The notes under the pieces: generated by a model
Told to the model about the DNA's origin: nothing
What the model saw: only the letters and a program-made list of their open reading frames with translations
The model's database searches: none
Assembly: GCF_013366925.1 (NCBI RefSeq)
Contig: NZ_JAALDK010000001.1
Span: 5,764,001-5,828,000, forward strand
Direction of reading: 5' to 3'
Source: Paraburkholderia youngii
Lineage (GTDB): Bacteria > Pseudomonadota > Gammaproteobacteria > Burkholderiales > Burkholderiaceae
Length of the DNA stretch: 64,000 nt
Shown here: in pieces, positions 52,750 through 61,882 of the stretch
Position numbering within the stretch: position 1 is the stretch's first letter
How the letters are laid out: every line of letters begins with the position of its first letter
Program-made: the position numbers and the translations under genes

Positions 52750-53583
52750 ATGATAACCACCGAACATTTCAATAGCCACGTGCGAATCGAATCGCATGAC
52801 GTCAACGGCGTCGCGACGATCGTGCTGGACAGGCCCGCGCGGCGCAACGCGGTCGACCGCCAGGTGGCCGACGCATTGAGCGCCGCGTTCAGCCGCTTCG
52901 AGGCCGAGCCCGCATGGCGCGCGGCCGTGCTGTTCGGGGCGGGCGGCACGTTTTGCGCGGGCGCCGACCTGAGCGCACTCACCGACGACACGCGCCGCAA
53001 CGAACTGCACGCCGACGGCAGCGGCCCGGGTCCGATGGGACCGACACGCACACGCTTCAGCAAGCCGGTGATCGCCGCGATCGCCGGCTACGCGGTCGCG
53101 GGTGGACTCGAGCTTGCCGCGATGTGCGATCTGCGCGTCGTCGAGGAAGACGCGGTGCTCGGCGTGTTCTGCCGGCGCGTCGGCATTCCGCTGATCGACG
53201 GTGGCACGATCCGGCTGCCGCGGCTGATCGGTTTGTCGCGCGCGCTCGATCTGATCCTGACCGGCCGCGCGGTCGATGCGCGCGAAGCCCTCGCGTTAGG
53301 GCTCGCCAACCGCGTGGTGCCGAAGGGCGAAGCGCGCGCGGCCGCCGAGCAACTGGCCGCGGAGCTCGCGGCGTTTCCGCAGGCGGCGCTGCTCGCCGAT
53401 CGCCGCTCCGTGCTCGAGAACAGCACGCTTGAAGATCTCACCGAGGCGTTGCGGCGCGAAGGCGCGGGCGGCTACGCGGCGGTCTTCGCCGAGGGCGTGG
53501 CGGGCGCGGCGCGCTTTGCGTCGGGCGCGGGCCGTCATGGCGACAGGTTCGACGCGGATCAGCCGGCGCCGCCCAATCGTTGA
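52750..53583 (+). CDS. Enoyl-CoA hydratase/isomerase (crotonase) family protein
   Basis: Cytoplasmic CoA-dependent enzyme of 277 aa. The oxyanion-hole segments are GGTFCAGADLSAL and AGYAVAGGLELAAMCDLRV. The first catalytic Glu (in GGLEL) is present. The usual second acid, in a Pro-Glu-x-Gly segment, is replaced by GIPLIDGGT, so hydration may be altered or it may be an isomerase or hydrolase-type member. The gene is followed after 34 bp by an SRPBCC protein, probably the same operon. The ribosome site is weak (AGG about 10 bp upstream). Confidence 0.87.
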   Translation: MITTEHFNSHVRIESHDVNGVATIVLDRPARRNAVDRQVADALSAAFSRFEAEPAWRAAVLFGAGGTFCAGADLSALTDDTRRNELHADGSGPGPMGPTRTRFSKPVIAAIAGYAVAGGLELAAMCDLRVVEEDAVLGVFCRRVGIPLIDGGTIRLPRLIGLSRALDLILTGRAVDAREALALGLANRVVPKGEARAAAEQLAAELAAFPQAALLADRRSVLENSTLEDLTEALRREGAGGYAAVFAEGVAGAARFASGAGRHGDRFDADQPAPPNR

Positions 53584-53617
53584 GACATGCTTACCTGAAT
53601 CGAAGAGAGGAACTGCG

Positions 53618-54010
53618 ATGGCTACGATCTACCGGGAAATCGCCGTGGAAACCGCCGCGGCCGATGCATGGGCCGCGCTGCGCGATCCCGCCGACGTCGC
53701 CCGCGCGTTCGCGGGCGTGCTGACCGAGGCGCGCATGGAAGGCGAGCTGCGCTGGGTCACGTTCGCCGACGGCACCGTGGTCGAGGAACGCGTGATCGCC
53801 GTCGACGATGCGCACCTGCGGCTCGCCTACTCGGTGGGCGGCGGACGCTTCGAGCATCATCACTCGACGTTGCAGGTCGTCGCCGACACGCCCACGCGTT
53901 GCCGCGTGATCTGGATCAGCGACTTCAAGCCCGACGAGCGCGCAACCGTGGTCGAAATGCTGGTGGATGCGGGCTGCGCGGCGCTGCAGCGCAACCTGGC
54001 GCGACACTGA
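53618..54010 (+). CDS. SRPBCC (START-like) family protein
   Basis: A 130-aa soluble protein of the helix-grip fold (polyketide cyclase/START-like). The start ATIYREIAVETAAADAWAALRDPADVARAF and the C-terminal helix ATVVEMLVDAGCAALQRNL are typical. Such proteins bind hydrophobic ligands; the specific ligand is unknown. GAGAGG lies 7 bp before the ATG. It follows the crotonase gene closely and may handle its product. Confidence 0.82.
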   Translation: MATIYREIAVETAAADAWAALRDPADVARAFAGVLTEARMEGELRWVTFADGTVVEERVIAVDDAHLRLAYSVGGGRFEHHHSTLQVVADTPTRCRVIWISDFKPDERATVVEMLVDAGCAALQRNLARH

Positions 54011-54183
54011 GCGCCGCTTTCCATAAAAACAACAGCCGCCCTGACGGCCTGCAAGGCAGATTTGACTTAGGTAGAATCCCCTACTGTTTTCCCCTATCCG
54101 GCGACAGCGTTTCCGCCTTCGGAAACGGCCGCCCGGCGCCTGTTTTTCGCGCCGCTTCACGCGCCACACGCCCCATCATCGCC

Positions 54184-55341
54184 ATGCCTTTGCCTCTGCT
54201 TGCCCTTGCCGTTGCCGCGTTTGGAATCGGTACCACCGAGTTCGTCATCATGGGGCTGTTGCCCGACGTCGCGCGCGATCTGTCCGTGTCGATTCCGGCG
54301 GCTGGCATGCTGGTGTCCGCGTATGCGCTCGGCGTGACGATCGGCGCGCCGATCGTCGCGATCGCGGTCGCCAACATGCCCCGCAAGAAGGCGCTGATGA
54401 GCCTGATCGGCGTGTTCATCGTCGGCAATCTGCTGTGCGCGATCGCGCCGGGTTACGCGGTGCTGATGGCCGCGCGCATCGTCACGGCGTTCTGCCACGG
54501 CGCGTTTTTCGGCATCGGCTCGGTGGTCGCGGCAGGCCTCGTCGCGCCGAATCGCCGCGCGCAGGCGATCGCGTTGATGTTCACCGGCCTCACGCTCGCC
54601 AATGTGCTCGGCGTGCCGCTCGGCACCGCGCTCGGCCAGGCGGTCGGCTGGCGCGCCACATTCTGGGCCGTGACCGGCATCGGTGTGCTGGCGGCGGCCG
54701 CGCTCGCGGTGTGCCTGCCTGCGAAGATCAAGATGCACAAGGCGAGCCTCGTGCGCGAGTTCAGCGTGCTGAAGAGCCCGCAGGTGCTGATGGTGCTCGG
54801 CATCAGCGTGCTTGCGTCGGCGAGCCTGTTTTCGACCTTTACCTACATCACGCCGATTCTCGAGGACGTGACCGGCTTCACGCCGCACGCGGTCACGCTG
54901 GTGCTGCTGCTGTTCGGCCTCGGTCTGACGGTCGGCAGCACGCTCGGCGGCAAGCTCGCGGACTGGCGGCTGATGCCGTCGCTGCTCGCGTTCCTGATGG
55001 CGATCGTCGTGATTCTGTGCGTGTTCGCGGGCACGATGCACGCGCGCATTCCGGCGATGCTGACCGTGTTCGTGTGGGGTGTGCTCGCATTCGCGATCGT
55101 GCCGCCGCTGCAGATGCTGATCGTCGATCGCGCGAGTCATGCGCCGAATCTTGCGTCGACGCTGAATCAGGGCGCGTTCAACCTCGGCAACGCGACCGGC
55201 GCGTGGCTCGGCGGCATGGCGATCGGCGCTGGCGCGCCGCTGACGACGCTGCCGTGGGTCGGCGTCGCGACCGCGCTGGGTGCGCTGTTGCTGACGTTGT
55301 GGTCGGTGTCGATCGAGCGGCGGGTGGCGGTGGCGGGGTGA
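54184..55341 (+). CDS. MFS efflux transporter, AraJ/YdhP-like
   Basis: A 385-aa major facilitator of the drug:H+ antiporter 1 group with 12 spans. The start LALAVAAFGIGTTEFVIMGLLPDVA and VTAFCHGAFFGIGSVVAA match AraJ/CmlA-type sugar and drug efflux pumps (motif C GxxxGPxxGG weak). The 173 bp upstream is non-coding and includes TTGACT and TAGAAT elements whose spacing is wrong for a single sigma-70 promoter. Substrate unknown. Confidence 0.88.
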   Translation: MPLPLLALAVAAFGIGTTEFVIMGLLPDVARDLSVSIPAAGMLVSAYALGVTIGAPIVAIAVANMPRKKALMSLIGVFIVGNLLCAIAPGYAVLMAARIVTAFCHGAFFGIGSVVAAGLVAPNRRAQAIALMFTGLTLANVLGVPLGTALGQAVGWRATFWAVTGIGVLAAAALAVCLPAKIKMHKASLVREFSVLKSPQVLMVLGISVLASASLFSTFTYITPILEDVTGFTPHAVTLVLLLFGLGLTVGSTLGGKLADWRLMPSLLAFLMAIVVILCVFAGTMHARIPAMLTVFVWGVLAFAIVPPLQMLIVDRASHAPNLASTLNQGAFNLGNATGAWLGGMAIGAGAPLTTLPWVGVATALGALLLTLWSVSIERRVAVAG

Positions 55342-55411
55342 GCTTGCCGGCCGAAGTCGTGGTTCGAGAAAGCGATCACACCATTCTGCACTTTGCCTAT
55401 AAATCTCTTCG

Positions 55412-55960
55412 ATGAAGCATCCCATCGTCTACACGACTACCCCTGCCACCGGCGTTTCCGCCGTCATGCGGTGGGATGAACAGAGCTCTACGCTGACCTG
55501 TGAGGTCACATATCCGCCTTTGGCTGCGCCGCCGGACCCGCAAAACAATCTCAGCGACTTGCTGGATGCACGCTTCCACATTGGCGCGCCCCGTTATGTC
55601 CTCACGGCGGGCACCTTATCGATGCTTGTCGACCAGCATCACCGATTGACCGGATTGGACTTTTACACCAATCCTGAGCGATGGGCCGTCCGCACGTCCG
55701 AACTGGCAGAGCCAAGCGACGAAACTCCACACATCGAGTCAGAATTCGACGCCCACGGACATGCGGACGACATGGGCGCGCCGGAGGTCTTTTACGAGCC
55801 TCGCGACGGCACCCTTTATCTGTCGTGGGGTAACGTGTCTCACTGGTACGGTATTGCGCCAACGCTCGCGATCGGCGTCGATGACGACGAGCGTCTCACG
55901 CAAATCCGTCTGAGCGGTCTGACGATACCGCCGCGACGCGGCAATCCGCCGATGGGATGA
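55412..55960 (+). CDS. Hypothetical protein, 182 aa, atypical composition
   Basis: Unrecognised soluble acidic protein without signal peptide or membrane span. The sequence reads as beta-rich (VTYPPLAAPPDPQNNLSDLL; GTLYLSWGNVSHWYGIAP). Its codon choice is less GC-biased than that of the flanking genes, with many A- or T-ending codons, suggesting recent acquisition. It lacks a clear ribosome site and sits between two MFS genes on the same strand. It could be an immunity-like or orphan protein; no function is proposed. Confidence 0.6.
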   Translation: MKHPIVYTTTPATGVSAVMRWDEQSSTLTCEVTYPPLAAPPDPQNNLSDLLDARFHIGAPRYVLTAGTLSMLVDQHHRLTGLDFYTNPERWAVRTSELAEPSDETPHIESEFDAHGHADDMGAPEVFYEPRDGTLYLSWGNVSHWYGIAPTLAIGVDDDERLTQIRLSGLTIPPRRGNPPMG

Positions 55961-56000
55961 AGATCGCGCGCCCCCCGCACGCGTAGTAGCATCGCCGCCG

Positions 56001-57161
56001 ATGAAAGTCATCCTCACCCGCGATTTCCTGGCGCTGATCCTGAGCGTCGCCGTCGTCGGACTCGGCAGCGGCGCCACCCTTCCCCTCACCGCCCTCGCGC
56101 TCGCCCAAGCCGGTTACGGCACCGACGTGGTCGGCCTGTTGACCGCCGCGCAGGCGGGCGGCGGTCTCGCCGTGGTGCCGCTCGCCGGCTGGATCGCGGC
56201 GCGCTTCGGCGGCCGTCAGGTGATCGTCGGCGCGGTGCTGGTGGTGGCCTGCGCGACCGCGCTGATGCAGCTCACCGCGAACCTGTGGCTATGGGCGCTG
56301 CTGCGCGTGCTGTGCGGCGCGGCGCTGATGCTGCTGTTCACGATCGGCGAAGCGTGGGTCAACCAGCTCGCCGACGATGCGTCGCGCGGCCGCGTGATCG
56401 CGATCTACGCGACCAACTTCACGCTGTTCCAGATGTCGGGGCCGGTGCTGGTGAGCCAGATCGCGGGCTTCACGCAGGGACGCTTTCTGCTGTGCGGCGC
56501 GATCTTCCTGCTCGCGCTGCCGCTGCTCGCGGCGATCCGCGCCACGCCGCATGCATCGAGCGAAGAACACGCCGAGCATGGCGGCTGGCGTCGCGTACTG
56601 CCGCGCATGCCCGCGCTCGTGATTGGCACCGGCTTCTTCGCTCTGTTTGACACGATCGCGCTATCGCTGCTGCCGCTGTTCGCGATGTCGCATGGCATTT
56701 CGAGCGAAGTGGCCGTGCTGTTCGCGTCCGCGCTGCTGCTCGGGGACACGACGATGCAGTTTCCGATCGGCTGGCTCGCCGACCGGCTCGGTCGCGAACG
56801 GGTGCATATCGGCTGCGGCATCGTGGTCGTCGCGTTGTTGCCGCTGCTGCCGTGGGCAGTCGGCTTGCCGTGGCTGCGCTGGCCGCTGTTGTACGTGCTC
56901 GGCGCGGCCGCGGGCGCGATCTACACGCTGTCGCTGGTGGCCTGCGGCGAGCGCTTTCGCGGTGTCGCGCTGGTGTCGGCGAGTTCGCTGGTCGGCGCGT
57001 CGTGGAGCGCGGCGAGCTTCGGCGGCCCGCTCGTCGCCGGCGCGTTGATGAAAACGGTCGGCCACGATGCGGTGATCGGCGTGCTGTTGTGCGCGGCGCT
57101 CGCGTTTCTGGTGGCGGCGTGGTGGGAGCGTCGGCGGATCACGCTGCGGGCGGCGAGTTGA
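56001..57161 (+). CDS. MFS transporter of the YcaD type
   Basis: A 386-aa major facilitator with 12 spans. The start FLALILSVAVVGLGSGATLPLTALAL, GLLTAAQAGGGLAVVPLAGWIAARFGGR and LFTIGEAWVNQLADDASRGRV match the YcaD/fosmidomycin-efflux-like group. Substrate is unknown. It begins 40 bp after the hypothetical gene and may share its transcript. Confidence 0.87.
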   Translation: MKVILTRDFLALILSVAVVGLGSGATLPLTALALAQAGYGTDVVGLLTAAQAGGGLAVVPLAGWIAARFGGRQVIVGAVLVVACATALMQLTANLWLWALLRVLCGAALMLLFTIGEAWVNQLADDASRGRVIAIYATNFTLFQMSGPVLVSQIAGFTQGRFLLCGAIFLLALPLLAAIRATPHASSEEHAEHGGWRRVLPRMPALVIGTGFFALFDTIALSLLPLFAMSHGISSEVAVLFASALLLGDTTMQFPIGWLADRLGRERVHIGCGIVVVALLPLLPWAVGLPWLRWPLLYVLGAAAGAIYTLSLVACGERFRGVALVSASSLVGASWSAASFGGPLVAGALMKTVGHDAVIGVLLCAALAFLVAAWWERRRITLRAAS

Positions 57162-57286
57162 CGATTAGACGCTAGTTGCTGGCTTTTACGATCTATACGC
57201 CGGGTGATAATCTTCAACCCACGTTGCGCGGGCACTCGACACGGCCCATATTTGGTGGTGCCACCGCAAGCAACGGGGAGTCCGCC

Positions 57287-59071
57287 ATGGTCTCGATGCG
57301 CTTGTTGCTCCGTGCCAGCCTGTTGGGCACGGCGATCGCGGTAGCCGCGATCGTCGCCGCAAACTGTGGAGGCGGCGGAGGCGGAAACAGCAGTGCCCCG
57401 ACGGGCACGAGCGCCGGCGGCAGCGCCTCATCCGGCGCATCGACCCCAGCCGCGGCAAGCGGCGGCAGCACCACCACCGGTGGCACCACGAGCGGCGGCA
57501 CCGGCACCGGTACCTCGGGCAGCGGTTCGGGCACGTCGATGGGCGATACATCCACGGCAGCCGTGCAGGACGTGCTCACATATCACAACGACATTGCGCG
57601 CACCGGCCAGAACCTCGGCGAATCCACGCTGACGCCCGCCAACGTGACGGCGACGAAGTTCGGCAAGGTCGGCTTCTTTAGTGTCGACGGCAAGGTCGAC
57701 GCGCAGCCGCTATTCGTCGCTTCGCTGGCGATCGCAGGCGGCACGCACAACGTGCTATACGTCGCGACCGAGAACGACACCGTGTACGCATTCGATGCCG
57801 ACACCGGCGCGACCCTGTGGCAGGTGCGCACACTCGGCAGCGGCGAAACTCCGAGCGACGATCTCGGCTGCAGCCAGATCGTGAACACGATCGGCATCAC
57901 CTCGACACCGGTGATCGACCGTTCGCGCGGCACGCACGGCACGATCTATGTCGTCGCGATGTCGAAGGACGCGGCCGGCGGCTACCATCATCGCATTCAC
58001 GCGCTCGACCTCGCGACCGGCGCCGAACTGCTGAACGGTCCCACCGAAGTCGCCGTCGCCTCTTACCCGGGCACTGGCGCGGGCAATACGAACGGAGTCC
58101 TGCCGTTCACCACGTCGTTGTACGCGGAGCGCGCGGGGCTGCTATTGCTCGGCAGCACGCTTTACACATCATGGACCTCGCACTGCGACCACGGCGGCTA
58201 TACCGGCTGGATCATGGGCTACGGCGCCGACACGTTGCAGCAGACCACCGTGCTCAACGTGACGCCTAACGGCATCGGCGGCGCGATCTGGATGAGTGGC
58301 GCGGGACCGGCGTCGGACGGCTCGTCGATCTATCTGCTCGATGCGAACGGCACCTTCGAAACGACGATGACCTCGAGCGGCTTTCCGGCCAACAACGACT
58401 TCGGCAATACGTTCCTGAAGCTCGGCACGTCGGGCGGCCTGTCGGTCGCGGACTACTTCGCGATGACGAACCTCGTGCAGGAGTCCAACGACGACATCGA
58501 CCTCGGCTCCGGCGGCGCACTGGTGCTGCCGGACCTGACCGACGCGAACGGCGTCGTGCAGCATCTGACGCTCGGCGCGGGCAAGGACAGCACCATCTAC
58601 GTGCTGAATCGCGATTCGATGGGCAAGTTCAACCCGACGACCGACAACATCTATCAGGAGATTCCCGCGCAGCTGGCCGGCGGCGAGTTCGGCATGCCCG
58701 CCTATTTCAACGGGCGCGTGTATTTCGGCTCGGTCGGCGATCATCTGAAGGCATTCACCGTGACCAATGCGAAGCTGTCGATCACCCCAACCGCGCAAAG
58801 CGCGATGACGTTCGCCTATCCCGGCACGACGCCGAGCATCTCGGCGAATGGCACGACGAATGGCATCGTATGGGCCGCCGAAAACGGCAACGTCGCGGCA
58901 CTGCATGCGTTCGACCCGGTCACGCTCAACGAGCTTTACAACAGCAACCAGATGGGCACGCGCGATCAATTCGGCACCGGCAACAAGTTCATCACACCGA
59001 TGATCGCGAACGGCAAGGTGTATGTCGGCACGACGAACGGCGTGGCCGTGTTCGGCTTGCTGGGTGGGTGA
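57287..59071 (+). CDS. Exported PQQ-like beta-propeller protein with Gly/Ser/Thr linker
   Basis: A 594-aa secreted protein. A long signal peptide (about 1-30) ends at AANC followed by a Gly run; the site resembles a lipobox but Asn at -1 is unusual. Residues about 30-95 form a Gly/Ser/Thr/Ala-rich linker. The rest is a beta-propeller of PQQ/Trp-docking-type blades (LYVATENDTVYAFDADTGATLWQ; IYVLNRDSMG; VYFGSVGDHLKAFTV; VYVGTTNGVAVFGL). No heme or PQQ-ligand set is evident, so it may be a binding rather than a redox protein. The ATG at 57287 has GGGGAG 7 bp upstream. Confidence 0.85.
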   Translation: MVSMRLLLRASLLGTAIAVAAIVAANCGGGGGGNSSAPTGTSAGGSASSGASTPAAASGGSTTTGGTTSGGTGTGTSGSGSGTSMGDTSTAAVQDVLTYHNDIARTGQNLGESTLTPANVTATKFGKVGFFSVDGKVDAQPLFVASLAIAGGTHNVLYVATENDTVYAFDADTGATLWQVRTLGSGETPSDDLGCSQIVNTIGITSTPVIDRSRGTHGTIYVVAMSKDAAGGYHHRIHALDLATGAELLNGPTEVAVASYPGTGAGNTNGVLPFTTSLYAERAGLLLLGSTLYTSWTSHCDHGGYTGWIMGYGADTLQQTTVLNVTPNGIGGAIWMSGAGPASDGSSIYLLDANGTFETTMTSSGFPANNDFGNTFLKLGTSGGLSVADYFAMTNLVQESNDDIDLGSGGALVLPDLTDANGVVQHLTLGAGKDSTIYVLNRDSMGKFNPTTDNIYQEIPAQLAGGEFGMPAYFNGRVYFGSVGDHLKAFTVTNAKLSITPTAQSAMTFAYPGTTPSISANGTTNGIVWAAENGNVAALHAFDPVTLNELYNSNQMGTRDQFGTGNKFITPMIANGKVYVGTTNGVAVFGLLGG

Positions 59072-59127
59072 AGCGGACGACGCGCCGGGTCATTGCGACA
59101 CGGCGCGCCCACGGTCTCGCACAAACG

Positions 59128-59158
59128 ACGAGGGCCGGCATTCGTTGCCGGCCCTCGT
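59128..59158. terminator. Bidirectional terminator between the PQQ-propeller gene and fahA
   Basis: A 13-bp perfect stem (ACGAGGGCCGGCA / TGCCGGCCCTCGT) with a 5-nt loop lies midway between two convergent stops. T-rich flanks are short on both strands (TCATCGT on plus, TTTGTG on minus). Confidence 0.75.
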
Positions 59159-59178
59159 TCATCGTGACTGCCGCGCGC

Positions 59179-60477
59179 TCACTCTCGCGCCGGCAGAATC
59201 TCTCCGGCACACGCGCCGAACCCGACGCGATACCCGTCGCCCTGGCACCAGCCGACCAGCGTCAACTCATCGCCGTCCTCGATGAACGTGCGCGTACCGC
59301 CCTCCTGCAGCTCCAGCGGCTTCTTGCCGTTCCACGTCAGTTCGAGCAGGCTGCCGTACGAATCCTCGGTCGGCCCGCTGATCGTCCCCGAGCCCATCAG
59401 GTCGCCCACCCGCGTATTGCAGCCTGCCACCGTGTGATGCGCGAGTTGCTGCGCCATCGTCCAGTACATGAATTTGAAGTTGGTCCGCGCGATCGTGCTC
59501 GCTTGCCGCGCGCGTGGCGCGCGCAAGCTCACTTCGAGGTGAATGTCGAACGCATGCTTTCCTCGATGCCGCAGATACGCGAGCGGCTCTGGCTCCTGCA
59601 CCGGCTGCGCGACGCGAAACGGTTCGAGCGCATCGAGCGTGACGACCCACGGCGAAATCGTCGTCGCGAAGGTTTTCGCGTTGAACGGACCGAGCGGCAC
59701 GTATTCCCATTGCTGGATGTCGCGCGCGCTCCAGTCGTTGAGCAGCACCATGCCGAAGATGTGCGCTTCCGCGTCCTCGCACGCGATCGGCTCCCCCAGC
59801 GCATTGCCGCCGCCGATAATGAAACCCGTCTCCAGTTCGATATCGAGCTTGCGGCACGCGCCGAACACCGGCCGCTCCTGTTCCGGCAGCTTCAGCTGAC
59901 CATTCGGACGACGCACCGGCGTGCCGCTCACGACCACCGACGACGCCCGTCCGTTGTAGCCGATCGGCATCTCCGACCAGTTCGGCAGCAGCGCATTCTT
60001 CGGATCGCGGAACATCGAGCCGACATTGGTCGCATGTTCCTTCGACGAATAGAAATCCGTGTAGCCCGGAATCTGCACCGGCAGATGCAGACGCGCATCG
60101 GCCTGACTCATCAGCACCTTCGCGCGCAACGCGGCATCGTCGCGCAGCGTCGCGGTGTCGCGCGCGAGCAGTTGGCTCAGCTGGATTCGAACGCTGCGCC
60201 ATGCGTCGCGGCCGAGCGCGATGAAATCGTTCAGCGCATCGCGCGCGAACACGTTCTGCGCCGGCACGCTCAGCAGACCCGCTGCCTGCAACGCGCCGAG
60301 ATCGACGATCTGATCGCCGATCGCGACGCCCACGCGGCGCGCGTCGTTGCCACGATCGCTGAAAATGCCGAACGGCAGGTTCTGGATCGGGAAGTCGCTA
60401 GCCGGCTCGTTGGCCGACTCGATCCAGCTTTTGCGCGACGCATCGAGCGTCGCCTGGAGATCGTTCACCGCGTTCAT
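59179..60477 (-). CDS. fahA: Fumarylacetoacetase
   Basis: Last step of homogentisate catabolism: hydrolyses fumarylacetoacetate to fumarate and acetoacetate. The 432-aa protein has the N-terminal SH3-like domain ([11 protein letters not shown]) and the FAH catalytic domain with [18 protein letters not shown], metal ligands in [15 protein letters not shown] and [17 protein letters not shown], and [18 protein letters not shown]. All family motifs are intact. Its start overlaps the hmgA stop (ATGA at 60474-60477), so the two are co-translated. Confidence 0.96.
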   Translation of the reverse strand: MNAVNDLQATLDASRKSWIESANEPASDFPIQNLPFGIFSDRGNDARRVGVAIGDQIVDLGALQAAGLLSVPAQNVFARDALNDFIALGRDAWRSVRIQLSQLLARDTATLRDDAALRAKVLMSQADARLHLPVQIPGYTDFYSSKEHATNVGSMFRDPKNALLPNWSEMPIGYNGRASSVVVSGTPVRRPNGQLKLPEQERPVFGACRKLDIELETGFIIGGGNALGEPIACEDAEAHIFGMVLLNDWSARDIQQWEYVPLGPFNAKTFATTISPWVVTLDALEPFRVAQPVQEPEPLAYLRHRGKHAFDIHLEVSLRAPRARQASTIARTNFKFMYWTMAQQLAHHTVAGCNTRVGDLMGSGTISGPTEDSYGSLLELTWNGKKPLELQEGGTRTFIEDGDELTLVGWCQGDGYRVGFGACAGEILPARE

Positions 60478-61820
60478 CGTTGCTCCGGATTGAAGTGTTT
60501 CTCGAGGCCTTGCCAGCACTCGTAGTAATGCGCCTGCAGTTGCGCGGTTTCGAGCGCGAAGCGCGTCGGCTTGATCAGCGTGCGTGTTTCGAACATGAAG
60601 GCCATCGTGTCGTCGACCTTCTTCGGCACCGAGGTATCGATATGCGACGCCTTCTCGAACGTGTCCGCGTCCGGACCGTGGCCCGTCATGCAGTTGTGCA
60701 GGCTCGCGCCGCCGGGCACGAAGCCCTCGGCCTTCGCGTCGTAGACGCCATGCACGAGCCCCATGAACTCGCTCGCGACGTTGCGATGGAACCAGGGCGG
60801 GCGGAACGTATCTTCGGCGGCGAGCCAGCGCGGCGGGAAGATCACGAAGTCGATCGTATCGACGCCCGGCGTGTCGCTTTGCGATTGCAGCACGAGGAAG
60901 ATCGACGGGTCCGGATGATCGAAGCTGATCGAGCCGATCGTGTTGAAGCGGCGCAGGTCATATTTGTACGGCGCGTAGTTGCCGTGCCACGCGACCACGT
61001 CGAGAGGGGAATGGCCGATGTCCGCGCGCCACAGATTGCCGTTCATCTTCGCGACGAGTTCGAACGCGCCTTCGCGGTCTTCATACGCGGCGTGCGGCGT
61101 CAGAAAATCGCGCGGATTCGCGAGACCGTTGGAGCCGATCGGCCCCAGTTCCGGCAGACGCAGCAGCGCGCCAAAGTTCTCGCAGATATAGCCGCGCGCG
61201 CTGCCGTCCGGCAGGCTGACCGCGAAGCGCACGCCGCGCGGAATCACTGCGATCTCGAACGGCTCGATATCGACACGGCCCATTTCGGTCGCGATATGCA
61301 GGCGGCCTTGTTGCGGCACGATCAGCAGTTCGCCGTCGGCGTTGTAGAAGAAGCGGTTCTGCATCGAACGGTTCGCCGCGTACAGATGGATCGCGCAACC
61401 GCTCATCGCTTCTGCCGAGCCGTTGCCCGCCATCGTGACCCAACCGTCGATGAAATCGGTCGGCTCGCCCGGCATCGGCAGCGGGTCCCAGCGCAGCTGG
61501 TTCGGCGGCGTCGGCGGCACCTCGGCGAAGTTCGCGACGAGCCGCTCCGACGGCAGCATCGTGAACGGCTTGTGCATCGCCGCCGGGCGAATCCGGTACA
61601 GCCACGAGCGACGGTTGTGACCGCGTGGCGCCGTAAACGCCGTGCCCGAAATCTGCTCGGCATACAAACCATAGGCCGCGCGCTGCGGCGAGTTGCGGCC
61701 GGTCGGCAGCGCGCCCGGCAACGCCTCGGTCGCGAATTCGTTGGCGAAACCCGACTGATAGCCGGGCTCGATTTCAGGTCGCAGGCGTTGGTCGGCCGGC
61801 GTACGTGTTGAGGTATCCAT
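60474..61820 (-). CDS. hmgA: Homogentisate 1,2-dioxygenase
   Basis: Iron enzyme that opens the ring of homogentisate to maleylacetoacetate in tyrosine and phenylalanine breakdown. At 448 aa it is family length. The Fe(II) ligands are visible: His in [14 protein letters not shown], Glu in the same segment, and His in [11 protein letters not shown]. The N terminus has [23 protein letters not shown] lies 9 bp before the ATG. It is the middle gene of AAHS transporter-hmgA-fahA. No maleylacetoacetate isomerase gene is in the operon. Confidence 0.97.
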   Translation of the reverse strand: MDTSTRTPADQRLRPEIEPGYQSGFANEFATEALPGALPTGRNSPQRAAYGLYAEQISGTAFTAPRGHNRRSWLYRIRPAAMHKPFTMLPSERLVANFAEVPPTPPNQLRWDPLPMPGEPTDFIDGWVTMAGNGSAEAMSGCAIHLYAANRSMQNRFFYNADGELLIVPQQGRLHIATEMGRVDIEPFEIAVIPRGVRFAVSLPDGSARGYICENFGALLRLPELGPIGSNGLANPRDFLTPHAAYEDREGAFELVAKMNGNLWRADIGHSPLDVVAWHGNYAPYKYDLRRFNTIGSISFDHPDPSIFLVLQSQSDTPGVDTIDFVIFPPRWLAAEDTFRPPWFHRNVASEFMGLVHGVYDAKAEGFVPGGASLHNCMTGHGPDADTFEKASHIDTSVPKKVDDTMAFMFETRTLIKPTRFALETAQLQAHYYECWQGLEKHFNPEQR

Positions 61821-61882
61821 ACAAGGTTCTCCGCGAGTTGCTCGATTCTTTCCCGGGTGCTACGTGATCTTTGCAGTCAGGC

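Noticed and set aside
52750..54010. Crotonase plus SRPBCC pair as a complete new degradation pathway
   Set aside because: Only two generic families with no ligase, dehydrogenase or thiolase nearby; not enough to propose a pathway.
54050..54090. TTGACT and TAGAAT elements upstream of the AraJ-like MFS gene as a sigma-70 promoter
   Set aside because: They are only 4 bp apart; neither has a proper partner at 16-18 bp.
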